Below, piece by piece: positions 11,734 through 21,183 of a stretch of DNA of 64,000 nucleotides. Position numbers and translations under genes: made by a program. The notes below the pieces were generated by a model, which saw nothing but the letters and a program-made list of their open reading frames with translations, made no database searches and was not told the origin of the DNA. Source of the DNA: Gari tellinella (taxonomy: Eukaryota > Mollusca > Bivalvia > Cardiida > Psammobiidae); NCBI GenBank assembly GCA_922989275.2, contig OV277857.1:6696001-6760000 (forward strand), given 5' to 3'. Every line of letters starts with the position of its first letter. The first letter of the stretch is position 1.

Positions 11734-11944
11734 TTAACCCTTATCCTGCTGATTTGTCGTCTGCTTCAAATATAATGTCTGCGAAATATAATAACTAATT
11801 CTGAACTTTTAAATCTAAATCTAATTTTCGAGTGACCAACAGCTTAGATCCAGATCAGACGCTATGTAACGCGGCATCTGATCTGAATCCAGATTGTTTG
11901 CAAATATAAGCCAAGTCCCGCTTAGCCCGATAATTAAGGGTTAA
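11734..11944 (-). mobile_element. Family C-type MITE with TTAA on both sides
   Basis: TTAACCCTTATCCTGCTG at the left and AGGGTTAA at the right bound 211 bp. Inside are TTGTCGTCTGC, a decayed second copy of that motif, and the hairpin (11836-11902, tip weakened to CTATGTAACGCGG). This is a clean example of the TTAACCC-ended type. Confidence 0.8.
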
Positions 11945-12443
11945 GGAGCAGTGACTCGCGCCTTTAGTTTTGCCGGGGCCTTTTTACTATCCCGGAGCAG
12001 AAACTTGAACTTTGACACGAGTTACCCAGGTCAATCCGTGTCAAATAGTTTGGATCATGATCCGACATAGATAGTCTAAAATGAATACGACATTGTTTCC
12101 TATGGAATTGCATTCAGTTTCAAAGTTTTTCACACAAAACACTCAAATCAAGATTGTTTTCAGAGTAATTTCCGATACATAATTGTTTGGGGTCTGATCT
12201 TGATCCAAACTGTTTGCAATAGAACAGAAAATATCATTTTTCCGTGTTTTTCATACAAATATATCTTATTCGAAACATATTTACGCATTTCCATCATATT
12301 AATCTTATATGTGTAAATCACTCCTTGAAAAGAAATTCGAAAAATGTATGTTTTAAATTAATTTTAATTTTGTTTTTTACCATTTTAGCTAAATATCAAT
12401 TAGTTTTGATTCGATTGGTTAACAGTTTGCAAATTGACGTATA

Positions 12444-12858
12444 GACAAATTACTTCGTCTGATCATAATTCATACTATCGTTTGTTAAGTGTGGATGTAC
12501 GAGTAATATACTAGTGAAAGATTCGATCGATAATGCTGGTCAGGGTATAATTGATGTAGAACGCGAATGTTTAGTAACAATTTAATCAGCAGATAAACAC
12601 AAACGGCTTTTTAGAGGTCCCGCTGAGAATAAGAACGGGTCCGGAACCAGTGTTCCGGAGGCAGCCGAATGATAACGAAGCATTCGTGATTTCTTATCAA
12701 GGCTAAGATGATCAAGCGATTCCCGATAGTCTGCCTTAACAAATCGATAATTGATATCGTGGACCAAGGGAGATAATGGTTTACGTCTGATATACTAAAG
12801 TGAGCAAGAACGACAATTCTGTAAATATGACCTGCATTCTTGGACATGCATGACATTG
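12444..12858. repeat. Dispersed direct repeat, copy 2
   Basis: Partner of 6893-7270, carrying an extra stretch near 12490-12520 and another near 12585-12615. The minus-strand peptide SLDKKSRMLRYHSAASGTL matches copy 1, but the flanking frame differs. Confidence 0.65.
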
Positions 12859-13431
12859 ATACACCCTTAAATGGCAAAATTTTGAAAAACGTTGACTACT
12901 TCTTTGCTTCTTAGTAGCAAACAGTTTGAGAGCCGATTAAGCGCTGGGTTGCCTAGTGTCTAATCTTGTTCTAATCTGGTAATTTGCATTCCTTGTAAAA
13001 ACTAAAATGATAAAGTTAAGCAAAATTACATAATTAATTAAGTAGATAATTTTATTTTAGTAAAAAAGTAAAGAAAACCATTGTAAGGACTTATAGTGCA
13101 TACTTGAAGATTTCTAGAGAGTCCTACAATACATCATCTATACCTATAACTGATTTAAACAAGGTCCATTGCGCACAACAATTTGAATAACATGTGATTT
13201 ATAAAACCTTCACAAATCTAACGTCCTAGTATAGCTGTGCAAACAGTTCGATGTAAAGAGTTAAGTTCATTTGAAGGTTTGCATCAGTTATGACTAATTG
13301 GTTAATTCTTTTACGGGCGTCCTTAGATATTTCAGAGAGGGCCAACATTCCCAGTATTTTTCAGCCATATGATGAATTATATATCGGACTTACTGCCAAC
13401 CTTTGCAAAGAATTCAATGATTTTCAAATGT

Positions 13432-13755
13432 TACAGTGATCCCTTCCCATAACGGCCCTCTAAACAACGATTTCCTCCTTACAACAACGCATGTCGCTGT
13501 TCCCCAAACAAGAGAAATATGTCCAACCTTTTCACGGCTGTAAAAGCATTTGCTTAAAATTTTCGTATGTTGTTTTCTTTCTTTCAAAGACACTTTATGG
13601 ACATTTTGACAGAAAAGCGTAATGACGAGTGGCAAACAGCGGCGTCTGATCTGGCGTCAAGCTGTTTGCAAATGTAAACCGATTTCACTCCCTGTAACAA
13701 TACCCTCTGAACAATACACACAATAATTGTCTCCCACTAGATAATGTAGAGATAA
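13432..13755 (-). mobile_element. Family D MITE with hairpin tip deleted
   Basis: Begins TACAGTGATCCCTTCCC, continues CAACGATTTCCTCCTTAC and TTTCACGGCTG, and closes with ACAATACCCTCTGAAC and TGTCTCCCACTAGA. The hairpin (about 13633-13672) has lost most of its left arm: GGCAAACAG runs straight into CGGCGTCTGATCTGG. Confidence 0.8.
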
Positions 13756-13987
13756 CATTCTGTTGATATATATCTTTTTGGAAAAACTATCATTATTTGT
13801 AAGAAATTTTAAACCAGTGAATAGTTTTGAGACATATTTCAAAACACTATTCTTCAGAACAGTTAATTCATGGCTTGAATAAACGTGTTTGAGAAACTAC
13901 TGTCTGTATTATTGGAAATGGCTATATACATGTACTATATGTGCACGATGGTTGTACGCTCGTATATAAATATTGACTCTTGACATT

Positions 13988-14084
13988 GCAGCCGTGAATT
14001 TTTTGGACATAGAAAACTGCGACAATGGTCGTTTTAAGGAGGGAGTCGTTGTTGGGAATGCCGTTGTAGGGAGGGAGCACTGTA
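13988..14084 (+). mobile_element. Family D MITE, 3-prime fragment
   Basis: GCAGCCGTGAATTTTTTGGA leads into GGAGGGAGTCGTTGTTGGGA and GGGAGGGAGCACTGTA, the D end. It stops upstream where the AGCAGACGAC motif should be. Confidence 0.7.
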
Positions 14085-14263
14085 GTCTGCAATATTGTTC
14101 AGGGTTGACTAGTCCTGTAGTTTCTTTCAACCAATACGACTTAAATGTATCACAAATTTGCAAACAGTTTGGCTAAGATGAGACTTAGTGTCACTCGGCG
14201 TCTAAATTGGATCCAAAGTTATGCAAAAGTTATCAGAACTTTTGTCCGTAACATGTAGCATGT

Positions 14264-14512
14264 TTAACCCGTTTTCTCTCAATGACGCCTAAAAGCGCGT
14301 TTGCAAACAGTTTGAATCCTGATCAGAGACCATGTGACGCGGCCTCTGATCAGGATCGAAACAGTTTGTTTTACACTGGTAACGACATTTTGTCTATCGG
14401 AATTCCTTTAAATTAACTTTGAACAGTATTGCAGACAACAAAGTTAAAGCAGACGACAATGAAACGGTGAAGGGGTAACCATAACACAGAACAGTTTGCA
14501 TTGAAAGGGTAA
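14264..14512 (+). mobile_element. Family C MITE
   Basis: TTAACCCGTTTTCTCTCAAT, AAGCGCGTTTGCAAACAG, then the hairpin (about 14299-14370, tip CATGTGACGCGG), a paired GCAGACAACA and GCAGACGACA motif, GGTGAAGGGGTAA and a TGAAAGGGTAA end. Confidence 0.8.
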
Positions 14513-14695
14513 CACCAACATACTAGTTCACTAATATATGATGTTCTGTACACATCATCAATGATATAAAGGTCAATTGAGAACATTGACTTGATCGATG
14601 TATGGTAGATAAAATTACAGTATGTTTTCATTTACATGTCTATACTTTCAAATAAACAAGGCTGAATGTTCCAGTGTATTCCCCGTTCGACGAAA

Positions 14696-14901
14696 TATAG
14701 TCAAACCTCTCAATAATGCACACTAAAACTAAGGCTAATTGATGCAAGACAAATGACAAAACAAGGTGAGAGTAAAACAGAAAGCTCCTACAGGAGCTTT
14801 CTGTTTTACTACATTTGTACCACCTTGTTTGAAGCAGTAACCTGTCGTAAACCCTAATAATTAAGACAATTAAGTGAACGTAATATAGAGGTTTCACGAT
14901 A
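14696..14901. mobile_element. Family E MITE
   Basis: Ends TAGTCAAACCTCTCAATAAT and GTAATATAGAGGTTTCACG. The hairpin is strong: GAGAGTAAAACAGAAAGCTC, tip CTACAG, GAGCTTTCTGTTTTAC. Confidence 0.8.
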
Positions 14902-15294
14902 GACGGTTAATCTGCGGTCAAACGTTCTTCTGTTTGTAATTAAAGAGCTATGATACTTTGGCTATGTGTCAAAACTCAGTGGCTTCATTGCTAGGATAGC
15001 GTCTACCAAACCTTGGTTTCTAGTGTTGTTGATCAAATTTAATTTAGATATGAGTCGCTATTTTGCTACATCAATATTTATTCGAATGTCTAACGGTTTT
15101 GATTATGATAAAACAGCCGATTACTCGGCGCCTGATGTGGACCTAAACAGTTAGCAAATGTAAGTGTACTCGGTAAATGGCAATGACTGGGTGATGTGCC
15201 AAATCATGGTATCGCTCTATTGATTATTTCTTATCTAGCTAAGGACGATTTAACAAGCATTTGTGTCTTGATTGAATCCAGGTAATTTGTAATA

Positions 15295-15330
15295 ACTAGC
15301 AGTGTCTGATCAGGATCCAACAGTTTGTTA
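15295..15330. repeat. Half of a core hairpin
   Basis: AGTGTCTGATCAGGATCC followed by AACAGTTTG is the right arm of the core hairpin with no left arm nearby. A second decayed copy is seen at about 15100-15160. Confidence 0.5.
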
Positions 15331-15589
15331 GAAGTATGGATTTCGTTAAACAAAAAATAATAATAATAAAAATGGAACACTTTTACATACTAAAACTAGG
15401 AAGTATATTAAAGAGTCAAACTGAACTTAAGACACTTTACATAAGCTGCCATTTTCACCATTTTATGGTGTCGCATTAGTGTTTCGTTTCCTTGAAAGGA
15501 GATAAAACACCAACACTTTCAATGGTAGATCATTAACCTGGATCTAATTCGTTTCGCTTATTAGGAGTTTTTTGTTATATCAAATCAAA

Positions 15590-15949
15590 TACAGCGTTCC
15601 CTCTCTACAGGAACATCCAATGGGAGACAAAACATATGTGCGTTGTTAGGAGGGAGTCGTTGTAGGGAGGGGAATCTGCTTACATTTTCAAACAGCTTAA
15701 ATCCAGATCAGACGACGCGTTACGCGGCGTCTGATCCGGATTCAAGCTGTTTGCCACTCGTCATTATGTTTTTTCTGTCAAAATGTCTAAAATGTAAATT
15801 TGAAAAAACAGCAGACGACAATTTCAATTGGACTATATTGCAGCCGTGAAAAGGTTAGACATGATTATATTGGTTTGGGGACAGCGGCAAGCGTCGTTGT
15901 AAGGAGGGAGTCGTTGTTGGGAGGGCCGTTGTAGGGAGGGAGCACTGTA
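15590..15949 (+). mobile_element. Family D MITE, complete reference copy
   Basis: Runs from TACAGCGTTCCCTCTCTAC to GGGAGGGAGCACTGTA. Between the ends are AATGGGAGACAAAACATATG, GGAGGGAGTCGTTGTAGGG, the hairpin (about 15690-15752, tip ACGCGTTACGCGG), CACTCGTCATTATG, a GCAGACGACAA motif, GCAGCCGTGAAAAGG, and repeated GGAGGGAGTCGTTGT-type blocks. TA targets and repeated AACGACTCCCTCC-like subunits near the ends are reminiscent of Tigger/pogo-type terminal regions. It is non-coding. Confidence 0.85.
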
Positions 15950-16001
15950 CATTATAAATATCAGCAGAATGAAGTTTCTCCAGCGTGTTAAAAGCCAGAC
16001 G

Positions 16002-16568
16002 TACAGTGGTAAATACGCTATTCCTACCCACTCTACGCGTTTCTTACGCGTTCGTTAACCGTTTACTATGCATTTATTATCCGTTTCGTTAAAGGGCTTT
16101 CCTAGCCGTTTCTTTACGCGTTTATTACGCGTTGAAAAGAGCCCGGATGAAAGGGTCATCACTTAGCCGACGGACCCCTTAGCTTCAGCGGTTTACACAT
16201 GCACTTTATGACATGTGTACTACAGAACATTAGGTGGTATCGCCGATAACATTGCTACTGTATCTTTAATTGGCAATACACTGTTAATCCCCCGATATCT
16301 GAGTGGCATATATAGGCGGGTTACATAAATAGATTGGTTACAGGCGGGTAGTCAGTGCCTGTCGATAAGGTACGAAATCTCCGCGTGAAACGGATACCTG
16401 AAGCACCAATCGCGGCATCTCTGGTATAATCGTTTATTAACGCGTTTTTAAACGGGTTAAGATCGTTAGGCGTTAACAGTTCGTTAAGCGTTCGTTAACC
16501 GTTCACTATGCGTTTCTTACGCATAGATTAACGCGTAAATGGGTAGGAATAGCGTATTGACCACTGTA
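16002..16568. mobile_element. 567-bp MITE with CGTT-rich subterminal arrays
   Basis: TACAGTGGTAAATACGCTAT at the left is matched by the inverted ATAGCGTATTGACCACTGTA at the right, with TA at each border. The outer 130-150 bp at both ends is packed with CGTT, GCGTT and TTAACCGTT units, many as TTACGCGTT or TCGTTAACCGTT. The middle is unique and has no credible ORF. The arrays may be transposase-binding repeats, an inference from architecture. Confidence 0.85.
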
Positions 16569-16606
16569 TGGCTACTGCAAGTATATATATCAGCGGAAAC
16601 AAAATA

Positions 16607-16801
16607 TAGTAAAACCCCTCTATTACGACCACTGCAGTGTGTCAATTATTAAGGGTCAAGAACAGGTGACTACTTAAAGCAATGTGACAGTAAAACAGAA
16701 AGCTCCTGTAGGAGCTTTCTGTTTTACTGTCACCTTGCTTTAAGTAGTCGTCTGTCTTTTAAACAACCAATAAGCCTTCGTATTAGTGGGGTTTTACTGT
16801 A
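16607..16801. mobile_element. Family E MITE, complete
   Basis: TAGTAAAACCCCTCTATTAC at the left and GTGGGGTTTTACTGTA at the right. The hairpin is near-perfect: ATGTGACAGTAAAACAGAAA, GCTCCTGTAGGAGC, and the complement, extended outward by CTTAAAGCAA and TTGCTTTAAG. Confidence 0.9.
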
Positions 16802-16803
16802 GT

Positions 16804-17010
16804 ACTAATCCTTTGCCTGCTGGTCGCGACTTTATTGATTTTTGCAAACAGTTTAGATCCAGATCAGACGCCTCGTAACGCGGCGTCTGATCTGAATACA
16901 AACTGTTTGACACTCGTCCTTAGGTTGACTTACTTAAAAATGTATAAATCTAACAAACTTTGCAGACGACAATTTCAAAAGCAGACGACATCACCGCAGA
17001 ATAAGGGTTC
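16804..17010 (+). mobile_element. Family C-type MITE
   Basis: AATCCTTTGCCTGCTGG, the hairpin (about 16845-16912, tip CTCGTAACGCGG), GACACTCGTCCTTAGG, two GCAGACGACA motifs about 20 bases apart, and CCGCAGAATAAGGGTTC. It is the opposite orientation of the 11734 copy and adjoins the E copy almost directly. Confidence 0.75.
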
Positions 17011-17258
17011 ATATACATGTATAATGATTTCGATTTTCCAGCAAAGTGGCCTCCATCTCGGTCCTTTGGGATTCTCTTTAGGAATAAATAGAGTAACTGG
17101 GTTAACACATACTTTTTACATTCACTATGAGTACTTCAGTTGGCGTTTAAGGTCTGTGATGTGATGCTATTATAAAAGCATTGATGCTTTATCTACTGAT
17201 AGAAAATAGTTCTAACAGATGTGGTGGAGATAGATTAATAAGCGACTAGTGAGATAGT

Positions 17259-17508
17259 TACAGTGGAGAATCTGTTATTCTCTCCCGTTTAAACGCAAAC
17301 GTACGCAAACGCAAAGCACTAAAACGTAGAAAAGAACAACTTTTGGACAATTCTGATAATTCATGTTTATCTTGGTGGCAAACAGTTTGGAGCCTAATCA
17401 GACGCCGGGTTACCCTGCGTCTGATCTGGCTCCAAACTGTTTGCACTGCAAATAATAGTTTGAGCGTAAACGCGTTTATTGGGAAAGAATAACAGATTCT
17501 CCACTGTA
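17259..17508 (-). mobile_element. Family A MITE, full length
   Basis: TA-bounded, TACAGTGGAGAATCTG to CAGATTCTCCACTGTA, reverse orientation. The hairpin arms (about 17380-17445) differ by a few bases: the left tip reads CCGGGTTACCCTG. Confidence 0.9.
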
Positions 17509-17513
17509 GTAGA

Positions 17514-17640
17514 TACGATGTACATTGCTCCTTTCCCTACAACGGCACTCCGAACAATTGTTCCCACCCTTACAGCAGTGCTTACCGTTGTTCCAAACAA
17601 GACAGTTATGTTTAACCAGTTCACTTCTCAAATATCGCGT
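17514..17640 (-). mobile_element. Family D MITE, 3-prime end, reverse
   Basis: GATGTACATTGCTCCTTTCC, CAACGGCACTCCGAACAA and GTTGTTCCAAACAAGACAG match the D end. The following 17640-17830 holds a paired TTGTCGTCTGC motif and a decayed hairpin, probably the continuation of the same or an adjacent C/D copy. Confidence 0.6.
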
Positions 17641-18293
17641 GGTTAACATTGTCGTCTGCTGTTTTTGTTTTCTACGGCTTAAACTGTAATTGTCGTCTGC
17701 AAAATTGTTTAAACTTAGATTTAAACAGTTTTTAAGTTAAGAAACTAAAAACTTCGCAAATTGTTTCGATCCACGTTACGTGGCCTCTGATTAGGATCAC
17801 ACTGTTTGGATATATCTCCTATACTCGGAAAAGAGTTAAAGAAACATTATGTTTATAAATACATATACCTATAAAAGCTTTTAACACTATCGACAAGTAT
17901 ATTCGACACTCGCCAACAGTGCACCTGCGAAAAGTAACATTCGACCTATGCAAACAGTGTGGACCCTAATCAGAGTGCTCCTACAGTAGTACATAAGTTC
18001 TTTGCTCTTATATTATATTCACAGGAAAATATGCAAGAAAGACCTAGAAAGATGGGAATAGTTGTGTCAAATGCCTTGTTCCAAATTAAAATATAATTGA
18101 ATATTAATAAGTTTTATGAGAACGCACTACATTTATTTTATGATTTTCGAATAATGAAAATGTACGTGTATCATTAATGCTAACACAATTTAAATTTCCA
18201 ACTGTTGCTTAATGCAAAATTAACAGCCTCTATAGGAATGTACTGTTTTCTCTTTTAGCTTGTTTTAGGCATTCACCTGTAAGAAATTGCGCT

Positions 18294-18531
18294 TTAACCC
18301 TTTCCCCCTGAAACTTCAAATGGACAATTCTAGTTTTCAAAGTATTCTGGTCTAGTTTTGACTTTTTAGGGTTGATTTTTACAATATATGAAAAAAATGA
18401 CCAACAGTGTTGACCCTGACCAGAGATCTCCTTAAGGAGCCCTCTGATCAGGGTCTAAATTGTTTGCATAGGCCAAGTTTACTCTGTTTGCAAATGACGC
18501 ATATATGCGTGACTATGGTTCAAAGAGTTAC
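18294..18531 (+). mobile_element. Family I MITE
   Basis: Starts TTAACCCTTTCCCCCTG and AAACTTCAAATGGACAATTC. The hairpin (about 18405-18470) uses a different tip, GAGATCTCCTTAAGGAGCCC, but keeps CAGTGTTGACCCTGA-like arms. It is followed by TGTTTGCAAATGACG, CATATATGCGTGACTATGG and a decayed end. Confidence 0.75.
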
Positions 18532-18712
18532 CAGGACATAGTGCTAGTATCAAAAAATTCTTTACAAGAAATGAGTAAATGTGCTAAAAGGTATTTTATG
18601 GAGAAAGGGTTAAGTGATGTTTAAAAAAACATTCAATTACAGAAATGCATTTGAGTACAGCTATAGCAAATTTGAGTTATAACTTACTGAATAAAAGTGA
18701 GAGTAAACGCAT

Positions 18713-18868
18713 TACAGTAAACCTCTCTTATCCGAAAACAACAGTTTGTTCATTATTGTGCGTGTAAGGCAAGTGACTGCTTAAAGCAAGATGATAGTAA
18801 GGCAGAAAGCTCCTGGAGGAGCTTCCTATTTTACTGTCAATTTGCCTTCAGTTGTCACCTACCTGTGA
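18713..18868. mobile_element. Family E MITE, partial
   Basis: TACAGTAAACCTCTCTTATC, GCTTAAAGCAAGATGATAG, and the hairpin AAAGCTCCTGGAGGAGCTT. The right end beyond TTGTCACCTACCTG is missing. Confidence 0.75.
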
Positions 18869-18902
18869 CGTCATCAATTTTAATCAGTTGTCGTCTGCTT
18901 CG

Positions 18903-19149
18903 TACAGTGGAGAATCTATTATTCTTTCCAGATAAACGCGTTTACGCTAAAACTACTTTTTTTACAAACAGTTTGGAGCCAGATCAGACACCGGGTAACC
19001 CGGCGTCTGATCAGGCTCCAAACTGTTTGCCACCAAGATAAAGATGAATTATCAGAATTGTCCAAAAGTTGTACTTTTCTACGTTTTAGTGTTTTACGTT
19101 TGCGTACGTTTGCGTTTAAACGGGAAATAATAACAGATTCTCCACTGTA
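18903..19149 (+). mobile_element. Family A MITE, full length, abutting a LINE remnant
   Basis: TACAGTGGAGAATCTATTAT to AGATTCTCCACTGTA. A variant subfamily reads TTTCCAGATAAACGCG and has TTTTTTTACAAACAG before the hairpin (about 18965-19032). The same variant is seen at 57801-58051. The right border coincides exactly with the start of the LINE-like reading frame. Confidence 0.9.
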
Positions 19150-19421
19150 CCAACTGCAGCTCCTTGAATCACGACCTCTTCTCAAAGAACATGTCTGATA
19201 CCCCTCTCTGCACATGTGGCCAAATTGAAAATGCAGCACATTTCTTTTTAAAATGCAAACATTTTGACATCCAAAGAATTGAACTTCTAAATGAAGTATC
19301 TTCTTACACATCTCCGTCGTTATCCGTTTTCCTTCAAGGTGATCCACAACTAGGTTATGTTTTAAATGTTAAAATTGTCGAAGCAGTTCATCGGTATATT
19401 CAAAGCACAAAGCGTTTTTAA
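19149..19421 (+). pseudogene. LINE-type retrotransposon protein, C-terminal remnant
   Basis: The open frame reads NCSSLNHDLFSKNMSDTPLC, then TCGQIENAAHFFLKC, and ends at a stop after QSTKRF. CxC-x7-H-x4-C preceded by LNHDLF is the arrangement I know from the extreme C-terminus of non-LTR retrotransposon ORF2 proteins, after the reverse transcriptase. Everything N-terminal is missing: the frame begins at the right border of a family A MITE. AT-rich sequence after the stop (19422-19700) may be its 3-prime UTR. About 90 residues remain of a protein that is normally near 1000, so it cannot work. The clade is uncertain. Confidence 0.7.
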
Positions 19422-20029
19422 GAAAATTGATAACATTGCTATATACATACCGAACCCACGTTTCAATCTGCCTATATTTTTGGACCCCCCCCCTTCCCCG
19501 TGTGTCATTTCTTATCAAAACAACTTTTTACTATTAACTGTTTGTATCTAAATTCTATTCATATTATTTTTGATCTTATTCTCAAAACATGTTCTATTAT
19601 CTTTATTATCATATTTATGGTTACTCGAAACATTTCGTTTAGTTGGTGCTGCCTCTCTTGATCGATGGGCTTAGTATAAATGTGAGTGTTAGCACAGGCG
19701 GGGGAATGTGGTGTATAATTAATGCGATGAGCAAGTAATATGCATTCTGCATTACTTTTGCACTACTCTGGGCAACTACCTGTAACTAGGTGTTCCTTAT
19801 ATCGTCTTTCCCGAGTGTCTTTTGAGAGAAATAGTTACAATATATTTATAACACATTTTGCTGTTGCATAAGTTTTCATAAAATATATTACAGTTATAGA
19901 TAGAGCATGTGTATACATAACGGTGCAAGGAGAGAAACACAATAAGCTGTTTTGCTTTCGTTTCAATCCTAAACTTTGTTGCATGTTTGTAAAATACATG
20001 TAAACTATTGAAATAAATATGTTTAAACC

Positions 20030-20067
20030 AAACAGTCTGGATCCAGATCAGATCCAAACTGTTTGCA
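20030..20067. repeat. Core hairpin with deleted tip
   Basis: CAAACAGTCTGGATCCAGAT is followed directly by CAGATCCAAACTGTTTGC: only the base of the stem remains, and the GACGCCGCG tip is gone. Confidence 0.7.
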
Positions 20068-20613
20068 AAAAACTGTTGTATTCGGGGTAAGGCAGTGAAT
20101 GGGTTAAATACAATCGATAAGCCTTCCTTTTTATTGATAGTTACGTATATTGAGGTCTTACATGTACTGTATGCGGTTACTAGAAATATTGCTGAATTCG
20201 TCGTTGTGTGTGTCATTACCCTCAGAATATTATGACATAAATTGTTTGATATAGGTCGAGTTAGTTATCAGCAATTTCTGCTTGATAAAATCAACGAGTC
20301 TGACTAATACGATTAATATTGATTCGCTCCAACATAAAATACCAATTTGCTATCATAATTTCATTATACCCGAGAGTAAAAAAAACCACTATAACATCTT
20401 GCTTTACCGACGACTCGGTAAGAGGAACCAACCTGTCCTTTTCGAGATGGATGGCTGAATAAATATAAATGGAAATAAAAACAAAGGCACAGTTTTTAGC
20501 GTTCTGATTTTCTTCCATATTAATTAAGCTGGCGTTCAGTATTTTAGTTCACCAAGAACACTCATTTTGCGCGGCGGTTGTTGGAGGGTTTCTTGTATTT
20601 CTCTTTGCTGTGA

Positions 20614-20863
20614 TACAGTGGAGAATCTGTTATTCTTTCCCGTTTAAACGCAAACGTACGCAAACGCAAAACACTAAAACGTAGAAAAGTACAACTTTTT
20701 GATAATTCTGATATTTCATCTTTATCTTAATGGCAAACAGTTTGGAGCCTGATCAGACGCCGGGTTACCCGGTGTCTGATCTGGCTCCAAACTGTTTGTA
20801 AAAGAAATAATAGTTTTAGCGTAAACGCGTTTATTGGGAATGAATAACAGATTCTCCACTGTA
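20614..20863 (-). mobile_element. Family A MITE, full length
   Basis: TA-bounded, reverse orientation, hairpin at about 20737-20800 with tip CCGGGTTACCCGG. It has small differences (a short loss at ACAACTTTTTGATAATTC). Confidence 0.9.
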
Positions 20864-20912
20864 TTTTGCACAGATTGAACTAGGCTGTCATCCGATTGCA
20901 TTTAGGTCACCG

Positions 20913-21130
20913 TTAACCCCTTCACTGCCTTACACCGAGAACAGTTGTGATTTGCAATCAATTTGGATCTTGATTAGACGCCGCGTTCAGCGGTGTCTGA
21001 TCAGGATCCAAACTGTTTGACACTCCTTTCAATATTTCTTAAGATAAAATACCTAAAAATAAAAATTTAAGAAATAAAAGCAGACGACAATTGTTTAAAA
21101 TTGATGACGTCATAGCAGTGACGGGGTTAA
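20913..21130 (+). mobile_element. Family C-type MITE with TTAA on both sides
   Basis: TTAACCCCTTCACTGCC to CAGTGACGGGGTTAA, 218 bp. Inside are the hairpin (about 20957-21022, tip CCGCGTTCAGCGG), GACACTCCTTTCAATA, AGCAGACGACAATTG and GATGACGTCATAGC. Decayed relatives are at 58516-58696 and in both arms of the inverted duplication (44545-44690; 61340-61490). Confidence 0.85.
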
Positions 21131-21183
21131 GAGAAGAATAACTGTATCAAAGGTGTATACGGTTTGCCATTTAAAGGATTCAT

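Noticed and set aside
18919..19347. 142-codon minus-strand frame
   Set aside because: It runs antisense through the LINE remnant and then the family A MITE; neither part is likely to code on that strand.
19797..20216. 139-codon minus-strand frame
   Set aside because: No recognisable domain, AT-rich composition, and it includes a tip-deleted hairpin copy.
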